Shown: positions 40,826 to 49,396 of the stretch, in pieces
How the letters are laid out: each line of letters starts with the position of its first letter
Numbering within the stretch: the stretch's first letter is position 1
Assembly: GCF_002086125.1 (NCBI RefSeq)
Contig: NZ_MVHG01000027.1
Coordinates: forward strand, 1-55,002
Direction of reading: 5' to 3'
DNA from: Mycobacterium arosiense ATCC BAA-1401 = DSM 45069
Lineage (GTDB): Bacteria > Actinomycetota > Actinomycetes > Mycobacteriales > Mycobacteriaceae
Length of the DNA stretch: 55,002 nucleotides
Notes under the pieces: generated by a model
Databases searched by the model: none
The model's input: the letters and a program-made list of their open reading frames with translations, nothing else
Told to the model about the DNA's origin: nothing
Position numbers and translations under genes: made by a program

Positions 40826-42472
40826 ATGACCGACACGGCCAAGACCGAAAGCGCGGCCAGCAGCGCTGACCAACCGTCAGGCACGATGGAACACCTTGAC
40901 CCGGCGCTGCTTGACATCGGTGACAATGTCCGCGACGACGCAGCCTTGAGCAAGGCTTTCATCGCCAACATCGCCGAGAACGGAGTGCTGGTGCCGATCA
41001 CGGGTGTTCGCGACCCCGAGCGGCCCGAGGTCATCCGCGTCCGCAACGGCCAGCGGCGCACTCTTGCTGCTCGCGAAGTCGGCCTGTCCAGCGTTCCGGT
41101 GTATGTGCTGCCGTCTTCCGCTGTTGATGCCAGCCAGGAAACCATCGACCGCATCGTGCACCAGATCGTCACCAACGATCAGAAGCGGGACCTCACCGAC
41201 GCCCAGCGGGCGCGCGGCATCCAGCAGATGATCGACGCAGGGATATCGGTGACCAAGGTGGCCAAGCGGTTGTCCGTCGCCAAGGACGCCGTGAAGGCCG
41301 CGCACACCGCCGCGCAGTCAGCTACCGCCATGGACGCCTTGGCCAGCGGCCAGCTCAGCCTGGTCGAAGCAGCCGCGATCACTGAGTTCGAGGACGTGCC
41401 CGGCGCGCTTGAGCGGCTGATGAGCTCGGCTGGAAGGGGCTGGTTCGAGCACACGGTCGCCCAGCTGCGTCAAGAACGCGCCACCGCCCAGGTCCGAGCC
41501 CAGGCAGCCCGGGTCTACACCGACAAGGGGTTCACCGTCCTTGAGCAGCGGCCCGAGTCGTGGGATGCGGCCTGCATACCGCTGCATCACCTGGTGACCG
41601 GCGAGGGGGACGAAGCCGACGACAACGCTGTCACCAACCCCGCCCACTGGGCTGTGTTGCTCTCTGAGGACACCGCACTGTGCGACGTGGAAACCGGCGA
41701 CGTTGTTGACGAAGGGATCGTGGACTGGGAGACCGAAGACGAGCCAGACGCCGAGCCTGCAGAGGGGTTGCGCCACGCCAACTCGGTCACCGAGACAGCG
41801 GTGTTCGTCCCCGATTACTACTGCCTCGACTACCATGCCGCAGGACTAACGCCGCAGAGCTGGTTCGCGCGGCAGGCGGGCATGGCGGACACCGACACCG
41901 GCGAAGCGGTCGACTTGGACGACGAGGCAAGCGAGACGGCACGCCAGCAGGCCGCGATCGAGCGCGCCGAGACCGAGAAGCGTGAGCGCCGGAAAGTGTT
42001 GGCCCTCAACAAGCTCGGTGACGCGGCCCTCAATGTGCGGCGCGAGTTCGTCAAGAAGCTCTTGGCGCGCAAGGCGCCTCCCAAGGGCGCTGCCATGTTC
42101 ATCGCTGACTGCTTGTCTCGTGACAGCTTCTTGCTCACCAACCACAACGCGCTGGACACGACTGCTGCACTGCTCGGAGTGGACAGCGGCCAGGCCGTGG
42201 CCAAGCTGGTGGCCGACCTGCCCGCCAACGGCGACGGGCGCGCTGAGGTGATCACGCTGGCCCTGGTGCTCGGTGCGCTCGAATCGCGAACCCCCAAGGA
42301 TGCCTGGCGCAACAATGCGGACGGGTGGGGCCACCACGTCGGCAGCGGCGAGTACCTGCGTTGGCTCGCGCGCAACGACTACCCGCTGGCTCCTGTCGAG
42401 GAAGTCGTGACCAAGGCCAAGGACGCCGACGACGTGTACCAGCAATATTTGGCCGATGCGGTAAAGGAGTAG
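40826..42472 (+). CDS. ParB/RepB/Spo0J-type partition protein
   Basis: 548 aa from ATG 40826 (AAAGGG upstream). N-terminal ParB/Srx-like domain: LDPALLDIGDNVRDDAALSK, FIANIAENGVLVPITGVRD, RVRNGQRRTLAAREVGLSSV (the NGxRR nucleotide-binding box), VPVYVLPS; then an HTH region DAQRARGIQQMIDAGISVTK, RLSVAKDAVKAAHTA. The C-terminal 250 residues are long, acidic and unfamiliar. No ParA is visible beside it. Mycobacterial plasmids and integrative elements often encode lone ParB-like proteins of this size. Flanked by direct repeats that could be its binding sites. Confidence 0.87.
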   Translation: MTDTAKTESAASSADQPSGTMEHLDPALLDIGDNVRDDAALSKAFIANIAENGVLVPITGVRDPERPEVIRVRNGQRRTLAAREVGLSSVPVYVLPSSAVDASQETIDRIVHQIVTNDQKRDLTDAQRARGIQQMIDAGISVTKVAKRLSVAKDAVKAAHTAAQSATAMDALASGQLSLVEAAAITEFEDVPGALERLMSSAGRGWFEHTVAQLRQERATAQVRAQAARVYTDKGFTVLEQRPESWDAACIPLHHLVTGEGDEADDNAVTNPAHWAVLLSEDTALCDVETGDVVDEGIVDWETEDEPDAEPAEGLRHANSVTETAVFVPDYYCLDYHAAGLTPQSWFARQAGMADTDTGEAVDLDDEASETARQQAAIERAETEKRERRKVLALNKLGDAALNVRREFVKKLLARKAPPKGAAMFIADCLSRDSFLLTNHNALDTTAALLGVDSGQAVAKLVADLPANGDGRAEVITLALVLGALESRTPKDAWRNNADGWGHHVGSGEYLRWLARNDYPLAPVEEVVTKAKDADDVYQQYLADAVKE

Positions 42473-43243
42473 CGCGCCGCTCGGGTGGGGTCAGGGCTGA
42501 GGTACTGGCCCCACCTTTGGCGACGGCGGTCCCACCCGCCAGCCGGTGCTGCTCGCTCATCACGGCGGCGGGGCGGCGGTGGTTCGATCCTTGAGTGTGC
42601 GGCGAAACATGTTGTGCCGTCTCGCCGTTCGATTCTGACGGGCCGGACCGCTACCTGCAAGGCGCCGGCCTTCGCGCTGCTGGCCGGTGGGCTCGCGAAC
42701 TTTCCCCGGGGCGCTCGCTGACGCTCACCGCGAAAACTGCGCGCCCGGGCCTTGCGCTCCACTCACTGCCCGTTGGCCGGTTCATATCGTGAATGCCAGA
42801 AAGGCAAAAACAATGGCGGCAATTACAGCGACAGGAGTGTGGAGGTAGTGAGCGCAAACGGCTACATCGACCGGTTATGCAAGGTAAATCCGTGACGGAA
42901 TACAAGAAGAATAACCGGGCACGATCGCTGCTGCCAAACGATTACCGCCAGGTCGCGGAAAGCGAGAACAAGCGTGAAATCCCTGGTGCAGTGGCCGGTT
43001 CGCCGACTCCTGTGCGCTGCCTGTGCACAATGCTGTAACAGCGCAGTTCGCAGGCAGTTACGGCACGAGAACATGCTGGGGCGATCGCGCCGAAAGGAGG
43101 GTGCGCATATCCAACTTCAATCGGTGTTGCGAACTATCCACAATTGCTCGAAATTCTTTTGCGCGACTATGGCATAGGGCCAATCACGGCAGTAATCTTT
43201 AATTATCCAGCGCAGCACCCTCTATTTACGAAGGAGGCAAGTA
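42473..43243. other. Long intergenic region with repeats and an AT-richer stretch
   Basis: 771 bp. 42735-42805 repeats the block in front of the ParB-like gene. 43085-43243 is AT-richer than its surroundings and carries ctatccaca (43134-43142) and ttatccagc (43202-43210), which resemble DnaA boxes. A 48-codon ORF from GTG 42891 (VTEYKKNNRARSLLPNDYRQ) is possible but unsupported. No other gene seen. Confidence 0.5.
42735..42805. repeat. Direct-repeat partner downstream of the ParB-like gene
   Basis: aactgcgcgcccggg, ccttgcgctcc, tgcccgttggccgg and gccagaaaggcaaaa follow in the order and spacing of 40698-40778. The gccagaaaggcaa part also matches the reverse complement of 40582-40594 exactly over 13 bases. 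Confidence 0.6.
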
Positions 43244-43477
43244 ATGTCCCCAATCACGGTACATACGAAACCGGCCTGCGTGCAGTGCAACGCCACGTTC
43301 AAAGCGCTCGACAAAGCGGGGATCGACTACCAGAAGATCGACATCACCGAAAATCCCGAGGCCCGCGAATACGTGATGAGTTTGGGCTACCTGGGCGCGC
43401 CCGCCGTCTATGTCTCCCCCACGGTGCATTGGTCGGGTTTCCGTCCGGATCGCGTGGCTCTCCTGGCGGCCGCCTAG
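43244..43477 (+). CDS. nrdH: NrdH-type glutaredoxin-like redoxin
   Basis: 77 aa from ATG 43244 with GAAGGAGG upstream. The redox pair Cys12-x-x-Cys15 in KPACVQCNATFKALDKAGI, then YQKIDITENPEAREYVMSLG, GAPAVYVSPTVHWSGFRPDR (cis-Pro and the WSGFRP end typical of NrdH). NrdH passes electrons from thioredoxin reductase to class Ib ribonucleotide reductase. No nrdE/F/I is visible nearby; copies on mycobacterial phages and plasmids often stand alone. First gene of a tight plus-strand unit through 46003. Confidence 0.9.
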   Translation: MSPITVHTKPACVQCNATFKALDKAGIDYQKIDITENPEAREYVMSLGYLGAPAVYVSPTVHWSGFRPDRVALLAAA

Positions 43478-43509
43478 ACCCCACCCCTGACCGAAAGGAC
43501 TCACCCCCC

Positions 43510-43803
43510 ATGTACACCGACGCCGCACTGGAGCAAGCAGTTGCCGAGTTCGCCGAACTGAACCGCTTCGAGCAAATCGGTGAAACGCGAAGCCATTTGC
43601 TTGCCCACCTGTCGGCCGCCGTGAAAGCCCTGCAGAAGGCCGCGAGCAGTCTTGAGCAGTTGCGCAGTAACACCATCTACGACGCCGAGTTTGTGGACGG
43701 CCGTGACGGACGCGATGTCGCCACCTTCCTCGACGACAGCATCCGCAACACCCGCGCGGCCTACGCCGTGGTGCACACGGTCATCGACCAGGAGACTCCG
43801 TAA
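43510..43803 (+). CDS. Hypothetical protein, helical
   Basis: 97 aa from ATG 43510, GAAAGGACT upstream. Mostly helical with heptad-like spacing (LEQAVAEFAELNRFEQIGET, HLSAAVKALQKAASSLEQLR), ending RNTRAAYAVVHTVIDQE. The stop TAA overlaps the ATG of the primase-like gene (TAATG 43801-43805), so the two are coupled. No known domain recognised; probably an accessory replication or small regulatory protein of the element. Confidence 0.75.
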   Translation: MYTDAALEQAVAEFAELNRFEQIGETRSHLLAHLSAAVKALQKAASSLEQLRSNTIYDAEFVDGRDGRDVATFLDDSIRNTRAAYAVVHTVIDQETP

Positions 43804-45095
43804 TGGCCAGCACATACCAAACCCCCCGACCCGGAACCGCTTTGGACCACATGCGCGACGCTCTGCAAGCAGCAGGGCACAGCATCCGCCCCCGCGGCGG
43901 GGAAGCGTTCATGGCCAGCTGCCCCCTGCACACCGACCACTCACCCTCACTATCGGTTGGGTGTCGCAAAAACACCCGCGCCGGCCGGGGCGGGGCGGTC
44001 CTGCTGCACTGCTTTAGCTGCCAGGCCCCCGCCGCCGACATCGCCGGCGCCCTCGGTCTGCGCCTGGCCGATCTGTTCGACAACCCTGCCCCCGCAACCG
44101 GGCAAGGCTGGACGCGCGCCGCACAACCGAAGGCGGCCCGACGAGTTCCCGGATTAGGACCATTGCCAGCGCGTATCACCGCGCCCCGCGAACACGCCGA
44201 GCACCAGTGGCGCCGGGTCCGGGTCTACACCTACCTCACCCCCTCCGGCGAACCAGTGCAGCAGGTCATTCGCGAAGAATGCGCTTGCACCGGTCAACCC
44301 CACAAACAGTTCCGGCAGCGCTACCGCGACGCACACCAATGGGTGTACCGCAAGCCGGACGGATTCACCCCGATGCTGTATCGGCCCAACGCAATTCAGA
44401 GCGCGGCCAAGACAGGCGCATGGGTATGGGTCACCGAGGGCGAGAAAGACGCCGACACCCTTACCTCGCTCGGTCGCCTGGCCACCACCAACGCCCAAGG
44501 GGCCGCCAACTTCCCCGCCGCACTGGTCGACGCATTCACCGGACTCAACGTCGCCATCGTGGCCGACCGGGACCTCGCCGGCTATCAGCGGGCGATCAAC
44601 CTACATGAACGTCTGCACGCCAGCGCCGCCCAGGTGGTGCTGCTCATACCGGCCACCGAGGTCGATAAAGCCGACGTCACCGACCATGTCAACGCCGGTC
44701 TGTGGGACCGCAGCGACCCCTTCGGAGGTTTCGCCACCATCACCCCCGCCGAGCTGCACGCCCTGGCCGCCGCCGCGAAGGCCCGCTGGGCCGCCGACCG
44801 CTTCGACACCGCCCTACGGGAAGCCCGCGCCCACCACGACCGGCGCGGCCTGGTGCCCGGCAGCGCACGCAACGCCGCGCGATGGCTCGCTGAAGCCGCC
44901 GACCAGCTGCGCGCAGTGCAACACACCCAACAAGAGCTGCAGCGCCACAGCAACCAGCAGCGGTCACCAGTGGTGCGCGCCGCCGCTCACGCCGTCGAGG
45001 GCATTCTCGAGCGGCTCACCGTCGACTACCGGCAGAACACTCGTCGGTCTCCAGTTCAACCCGCCACCGCCGCCCGTTTGAAGGAGTCTGCATGA
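43803..45095 (+). CDS. CHC2 zinc-finger and Toprim primase-like protein
   Basis: 430 aa. CHC2-type zinc site: Cys40-x-x-His43 in SCPLHTDHSPSLSVG and Cys70-x-x-Cys73 in LLHCFSCQ. Toprim centre: WVTEGEKDADTLTSLGR near residue 205 and NVAIVADRDLAGYQRAI near 245, with the acidic metal-binding residues. The C-terminal 100 residues are helical. This is the primer-synthesis module of DnaG-like primases without a helicase-binding domain. Typical of actinobacterial plasmids and phages. Its stop overlaps the next small gene. Confidence 0.9.
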   Translation: MASTYQTPRPGTALDHMRDALQAAGHSIRPRGGEAFMASCPLHTDHSPSLSVGCRKNTRAGRGGAVLLHCFSCQAPAADIAGALGLRLADLFDNPAPATGQGWTRAAQPKAARRVPGLGPLPARITAPREHAEHQWRRVRVYTYLTPSGEPVQQVIREECACTGQPHKQFRQRYRDAHQWVYRKPDGFTPMLYRPNAIQSAAKTGAWVWVTEGEKDADTLTSLGRLATTNAQGAANFPAALVDAFTGLNVAIVADRDLAGYQRAINLHERLHASAAQVVLLIPATEVDKADVTDHVNAGLWDRSDPFGGFATITPAELHALAAAAKARWAADRFDTALREARAHHDRRGLVPGSARNAARWLAEAADQLRAVQHTQQELQRHSNQQRSPVVRAAAHAVEGILERLTVDYRQNTRRSPVQPATAARLKESA

Positions 45096-45262
45096 CAACG
45101 CGTTTCGAGACCGCCATCACCAACCGCGCGGCCGCAGCCATCGCGGCGGCCGCAGGGCGGCCCGGGCCGGCGGCCAGCACCGCTCGTGCCTGGATCGACA
45201 GCATAACCGCCCGCGCGCAACTGCGCTCCGAACGCCGCCCGCGCCACACGCGGGCCGCCTAG
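45092..45262 (+). CDS. Small basic protein coupled to the primase-like gene
   Basis: 56 aa from ATG 45092, overlapping the primase stop by ATGA, with AAGGAG at 45080-45085. Sequence: TRFETAITNRAAAAIAAAAG, ARAWIDSITARAQLRSERRP, RHTRAA. Alanine-rich and basic; no known domain. The overlap and ribosome site make translation likely. Confidence 0.6.
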   Translation: MTTRFETAITNRAAAAIAAAAGRPGPAASTARAWIDSITARAQLRSERRPRHTRAA

Positions 45263-45283
45263 AACCTGAAAGGTGACCGACCC

Positions 45284-46003
45284 ATGCCCACCGCAGCTCG
45301 CCGATTCGCAGCCATCGTCTCAGGCCTGCTCACCACGGCAGCGCTGGCACTGGCTGGCTCACCTCCGTCACACGCCGCACTGACCGTCGTCAGCCCCGGC
45401 GAAGAGGTCGACTACATCAACCCCGCCGGCGGCAACCAGTTCTGCACGATCGGCTACGTCTACACCGGCGTCGACTTCCACACCTACGCCATCACCGCCG
45501 GGCACTGCCGCGCCAACCCGGCATCAGGTTATGCGCGAGACCAGCGAAGCAGGCTCACCGGAGACTTCGTGCGCACCGTGTTCGAGCCCCCGCGCAACGG
45601 CGGCGCGGACTATGCACTGATCGACTTCAGCACCAACTCCTTGGCGTCAGCATTCATCGTCGACAACCACATGCCCTTCACCGGTGACCACCCCGAGCCC
45701 CAAATCGGCGAAACCGTCTGCCGGATCGGTGTTTCCAGTGGCCAGCATTGCCGTCAAATCGCCGCCAGCCAAGGTGAAGACCAATACCTGACCACTGGCA
45801 TGCCGCCCAGCGTCCCCGGTGACTCCGGAGGCCCGGTGTGGACGCGGACCCTGCACGGATTCCCGCAAATCATCGGGATTTGGCTAGGGGAGAAAACGAC
45901 CGCGGGCGGCCAAGAGTACGGCCGCTTTGCCTCACTATCGAGCGGACTTCGCGCCCTAAACGGACCCGGCCGTCTTGGTCAAAACTCCAGCAGTCCCGAG
46001 TAA
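45284..46003 (+). CDS. Secreted trypsin-like serine protease
   Basis: 239 aa from ATG 45284 (GAAAGGTGA upstream). Signal peptide RRFAAIVSGLLTTAALALAG with likely cleavage after SHA near residue 31. Catalytic triad of the chymotrypsin fold: His in YAITAGHCRA, Asp in GADYALIDFST, Ser in PSVPGDSGGPVW; two Cys pairs are plausible. It would act outside the membrane or on the cell surface. Its place at the end of a replication-type gene string is unusual; similar secreted proteases occur on mycobacterial plasmids. Confidence 0.9.
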   Translation: MPTAARRFAAIVSGLLTTAALALAGSPPSHAALTVVSPGEEVDYINPAGGNQFCTIGYVYTGVDFHTYAITAGHCRANPASGYARDQRSRLTGDFVRTVFEPPRNGGADYALIDFSTNSLASAFIVDNHMPFTGDHPEPQIGETVCRIGVSSGQHCRQIAASQGEDQYLTTGMPPSVPGDSGGPVWTRTLHGFPQIIGIWLGEKTTAGGQEYGRFASLSSGLRALNGPGRLGQNSSSPE

Positions 46004-46271
46004 TCGGCGTGAGGATACGACACATCACAAGCCAGCACCGGCGTGGACCAGTGACCGTTCACCAGCCAGTCGATCACCGGTGTCGGAATACGATCCGATT
46101 CCACGAGCTCCTGTAGCACCGCCGTTTCCATCACGTTCTTAGGCTACCCGCGATGCGGCGGCCACAGCGACCCTCACTGCATCGCGATTTGGCGTCAGCG
46201 CTTGCAGCACCCGGAGTTGGCCGGGCCCCCGATCCGCAGCGACTATCGCGCCGCTTAGCACCACTCGCATC
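46004..46271. other. Non-coding interval with remnant of the cassette terminator
   Basis: No gene recognised. An isolated copy of the terminator arm gagttggccgggccccc lies at 46213-46229, the same arm that ends in a T-run elsewhere, here without it. It looks like the edge of a duplicated cassette. Confidence 0.4.
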
Positions 46272-46647
46272 GGACCCGGCCAACTCCCCACCATGCAGGG
46301 TTGGCCGGGCCCCCTTTTTCTTCCGCACTGGTGGCGGCGGCGCGTCCCGCGCGAGCGCCGGACCGGCCACCTACCGGTGGCCGCCAAACCCGTAGCCCCT
46401 CACCAATAAACCAGTCAGCAGGGGTCCGAATCGTAATCGGCCGGGGGCCCGACCCGTCAACCCGCGCCCGTCGCCGGCGCCGGCGGCCGAGGACATTTGC
46501 GGCCCTATCAGCTCGCTCCCGCTCGCGGGCCACAAATCCGCCGGCACCACCACCGGACTCTTCGGGGTTGACGGGCCACCCTCACCCGATTCCCCGCAAC
46601 CCCAGCGCTAACCGGCGCACTCAGCACTATCCGAAACGGAGAACACC
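46272..46647. repeat. Terminator-plus-leader cassette, copy A
   Basis: Begins with an intrinsic-terminator-like hairpin (gacccggccaactcc ... ggttggccgggcccccttttt), then gcgccggaccggccacct, gtagcccctcacc, gtcagcagggtcc, cttcggggttgac, cagcgctaaccggcgca and ggaacggagaacaccatg-type start. Same order as copies B-D. Followed at 46648 by a hypothetical gene. More diverged than copies C and D. Confidence 0.75.
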
Positions 46648-47103
46648 ATGGACCACGAATTCGACCTTGCATTCGAACTTCTCGACAACGCCGTCGACCG
46701 CCTGCAGCTGCAGCAATACGGCATCACCACCATCGAGCACCAGAACCACGGCGAGGACCTCCTGCTCACCAGCCGTCACACCTACAGCAGCGGTGCGGGC
46801 CACAAGCTCACACTGCTGGCCACCTACAAAGACAGCGGCCAGACCGCCGCCGCAGTCGAGGTCACCTCAGCCGACCTCGACACCGACCCCCAGCCGCGCA
46901 TCGTCAAGGTCCAAGCCGGCGACCTGATGTTCCACGCCATCCCCGGCACCTGGTCGTTCCGCGCCACCGGGCACCGCACCTACATCATCACCGCCGGCGT
47001 CGGAGACGAGCCGATCTGGACGCTAACTGCCGGCGGAGTGCGCGCTGCCTCAGACAGCATCGCCGAGCTCGTCGACCAGATCCTCGCCGCCGAAGCCACC
47101 TAG
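46648..47103 (+). CDS. Hypothetical protein of the cassette array
   Basis: 151 aa from ATG 46648 (CGGAGAACACC upstream). Compact alpha/beta style: FDLAFELLDNAVDRLQLQQY, LTLLATYKDSGQTAAAVEVT, KVQAGDLMFHAIPGTWSFRA, TGHRTYIITAGVGDEPIWTL, ending SIAELVDQILAAEAT. No known domain recognised. Bracketed by cassette copies A and B. A strong 16-bp-stem hairpin follows the stop. Confidence 0.7.
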   Translation: MDHEFDLAFELLDNAVDRLQLQQYGITTIEHQNHGEDLLLTSRHTYSSGAGHKLTLLATYKDSGQTAAAVEVTSADLDTDPQPRIVKVQAGDLMFHAIPGTWSFRATGHRTYIITAGVGDEPIWTLTAGGVRAASDSIAELVDQILAAEAT

Positions 47104-47105
47104 CC

Positions 47106-47180
47106 GCCTGGCCGGGTCCGCAGCACCTCGCGGACCCGGCCAGGCGCGCATCCCCGGTTTAGCCAGGCCCCCCTTTTTCT
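47106..47180 (+). terminator. Strong hairpin with following T-run
   Basis: gcctggccgggtccgc (47106-47121), 8-base loop, gcggacccggccaggc (47130-47145): a perfect 16-bp stem three bases after the stop codon. The T-run comes only after ccaggcccccctttttc at about 47163-47180, so termination may use the second half. Confidence 0.65.
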
Positions 47181-47525
47181 TCCGGTCAGTGGGCGGCGGG
47201 GCGCCCCGCGCGACCGCCGGACCGGCCACCTAACGGCGGCCGAAATCCGTAGCCCCTCAACCTTTTAAGACGTCAGCAGGGTGCCAAGTCTGACCGACAG
47301 GGACCCCGACGGCATCAACCCACGCCCGGCCCGGCCTCGGCGTACCGAGTGACCGTTTTCGGCCCAACGCCAGCTCGCCAGGGCGCTGCGCGCCGCCGAG
47401 CCCGGGCCGAAAACCCGCCTGCGCCCGGGCTGGACTCGTTGGGGTTGACCCCGCCACCCCACCGGTTCCCCGACACCTGCACCGACCGACACCCAGCCCG
47501 GTCACCAACCAGAACGGAGAACACT
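47146..47525. repeat. Terminator-plus-leader cassette, copy B
   Basis: Same ordered blocks as copies C and D: gccggaccggccacct, gtagcccctcaacctttta, gtcagcagggtgccaag, tctgaccgacagggacccc, gacggcatcaacccacgccc, ggggttgacc and agaacggagaacactatg. The middle section differs from copies C and D. Precedes the gene at 47526. Confidence 0.75.
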
Positions 47526-47921
47526 ATGACCGCACAACTCGACCAATGGGCTATCAGCGATCACGACCCGACCAGCCAGGCCGAAGCCCTACAGCAGCTC
47601 GCCCTGATGGCCACACAATCACCGCCACCCGTCGACGACATCGACGAACTCGCCGTGCTGCAGGTTGCCCACGACGGCCTACGATTGCGCCTGCGCGGAG
47701 CAGACCGCGACGAAGCGGTCCGGCGCATGTACGGTCGCGTCGAGGCGGACCTCCTCGCCTGGCGCCTCTTCACGACCGCGCGGACGATTTTCCGTGTCGC
47801 GGCGCGGCTCGGTCTGACTGAACAAAAGCCCGCCGACACCAGACAATTCGGCGAGCGCCGTGACCCGATGGCGGTGATGGGATGCCCGCCGCACGCCGTC
47901 ACCTCACGACATCGATCCTGA
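47526..47921 (+). CDS. Hypothetical protein of the cassette array
   Basis: 131 aa from ATG 47526 (AACGGAGAACACT upstream). Helical: TSQAEALQQLALMATQSPPP, LAVLQVAHDGLRLRLRGADR, DEAVRRMYGRVEADLLAWRL, TTARTIFRVAARLGLTEQKP. No signal peptide, no recognised domain. Between cassette copies B and C. Confidence 0.65.
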   Translation: MTAQLDQWAISDHDPTSQAEALQQLALMATQSPPPVDDIDELAVLQVAHDGLRLRLRGADRDEAVRRMYGRVEADLLAWRLFTTARTIFRVAARLGLTEQKPADTRQFGERRDPMAVMGCPPHAVTSRHRS

Positions 47922-47952
47922 CACGGCGCATTGCCCGCGCGCCCACAACCAA

Positions 47953-48003
47953 GGGCCCGGCTAGCTCCCCCACCATGGAGGAGTTGGCCGGGCCCCCTTT
48001 TTT
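47953..48003 (+). terminator. Intrinsic terminator, copy C
   Basis: gggcccggctagctcc ... ggagttggccgggcccc forms a GC-rich hairpin, followed by a run of T (ccccctttttt). Confidence 0.75.
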
Positions 48004-48378
48004 CTTCCGGTGAGTGGGCCGGACCGGCCACCTGACGGCGGCCGAAATCCGTAGCCCCTCACCCTTTTAAGCCGTCAGCAGGGTGCCAAGTCTGACCGAC
48101 AGGGACCCCGACGGCATCAACCCACGCCCGGCGGGCTCGCCCGTTCTACGCTCTCGCCGGCCTGACGGCCGGCTGCCGCTGCGCCCGTGCGGCACCGACG
48201 GCATTTTGCGGCCCTATGACAGCTCGCCCCAGGCGCTGCGCACCGGGCTCGCCGGGCCGAAAATCCGCCTCCTGCTTATCCGCCGGCCTCTTCGGGGTTG
48301 ACACCGCCACCCCGCCGGTCCCCCAACACCCAGCGCTAACCGGCGCAACCAATCACCTTCCCGGAACGGAGAACCACC
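47962..48378. repeat. Terminator-plus-leader cassette, copy C (appears identical to D)
   Basis: 417 bp from ctagctcccc to the ATG of the DUF4192 gene match 49353-49769 base for base in my reading, offset 1392. Includes ttgaca at 48298-48303, a possible -35 element, about 75 bp before the ATG. The internal 72-codon ORF 48083-48301 is duplicated with it but shows no ribosome site and is probably non-coding. Confidence 0.85.
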
Positions 48379-49335
48379 ATGCCCAAAACCTCCCTGCGCA
48401 CTCCCGCCGATGTTGTCGCCGCCGCGGCAGCGCTGCTCGGGTTTGCCCCCACCAACAGCGTCGTGGTCTACATGCTGCACCGCGTCCCCACCGACGAGCT
48501 GATCGTGCGCTGCGCGATCCGCTTCGATATCACCGTCACCGCCGCGCACGCCGCGAACTTCCCGGCCACCTGCAACCTGCGGCCAGCCGACAATCACGCC
48601 GCGATCCTGCTCGCCGTGTGCGACGAGCGATTCGACCAGCATGCCCGCACCGTGCTCGACACCCTGCGCCACGCCCTCGACAACGCCGACATCCCGGTCA
48701 TCCGGCGCATCATGACCCGCGACGTCACCACCGAAGGCCAATGGATTGACCCCGACTCCGGCGCCCACGGGCCCACCTATCCCTACACCGACGCGCTGGT
48801 CACCACACAGCGCATCCTGGCCGGCGACCGAATCTCGCGCGGGCGCAGCGACATCGAGGCAGAATTCGCCCCGATCGAGCCCGCACCGCCGGTCGCCCTC
48901 GGCGACCAAGGTGAGCTCGTCACCACCACGGCCGAAGAGATCAACGACGCCCTCAACGGATATCCCATCAGCCGAACCCTGCCCACGCGGGCCGGCATCG
49001 TCATCACCGCGCAGCCCGCGGTCCGCGACGCCATGCTCGCCGTAGCTCTCGACCACCCACAGGCCGCAGCCGATCTGTGGACCCACATCGCGCGCCGCCT
49101 GCGCGGCGCGCCCCGCGCCGAAGCCCTTACCGTCGCCGCCGTCTGCTACTGCCTACTCGGCGACGCGGTGCGTGCCGGCATCGCCACCGACATCGCGCTC
49201 GAGGAAGCCCAGGCGATCGACACCGCGCCGCCCCGGCTGGCCGTGCTGTTGTCCAGCGCGCTGCAAGCGGGCATACCGCCGCACCAGATCCGCCAGATCA
49301 TCGCCGACCGCGCATCCAAACCCCAGCAGGATTAG
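48379..49335 (+). CDS. DUF4192 family protein
   Basis: 318 aa from ATG 48379 (GGAACGGAGAACCACC upstream). DUF4192 pattern: LRTPADVVAAAAALLGFAPT, NSVVVYMLHR, a central domain with AAILLAVCDERFDQHARTVL, WIDPDSGAHGPTYPYTD, and RRAVCYCLLGDAVRAGIATD-type helices with LEEAQAIDTAPPRLAVLL near the end. Such proteins are frequent on actinobacterial plasmids and chromosomes; the biochemical role is unknown. Lies between the identical cassettes C and D. Confidence 0.85.
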   Translation: MPKTSLRTPADVVAAAAALLGFAPTNSVVVYMLHRVPTDELIVRCAIRFDITVTAAHAANFPATCNLRPADNHAAILLAVCDERFDQHARTVLDTLRHALDNADIPVIRRIMTRDVTTEGQWIDPDSGAHGPTYPYTDALVTTQRILAGDRISRGRSDIEAEFAPIEPAPPVALGDQGELVTTTAEEINDALNGYPISRTLPTRAGIVITAQPAVRDAMLAVALDHPQAAADLWTHIARRLRGAPRAEALTVAAVCYCLLGDAVRAGIATDIALEEAQAIDTAPPRLAVLLSSALQAGIPPHQIRQIIADRASKPQQD

Positions 49336-49343
49336 TCCCTGCC

Positions 49344-49396
49344 GGGGCCCCGCTAGCTCCCCCACCATGGAGGAGTTGGCCGGGCCCCCTTTTTTC
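49344..49396 (+). terminator. Intrinsic terminator, copy D
   Basis: ggggccccgctagctcc ... ggagttggccgggccccc then tttttt, nine bases after the DUF4192 stop. Confidence 0.75.

Noticed and set aside
42891..43038. 48-codon ORF starting at GTG 42891
   Set aside because: Considered as a small gene because of its different composition, but no ribosome site or recognisable family; left as intergenic.
48083..48301. 72-codon ORF repeated identically at 49475-49693
   Set aside because: Identity comes from the duplicated leader cassette; no ribosome site, Arg/Pro-rich composition and stem-loop sequence argue against coding.
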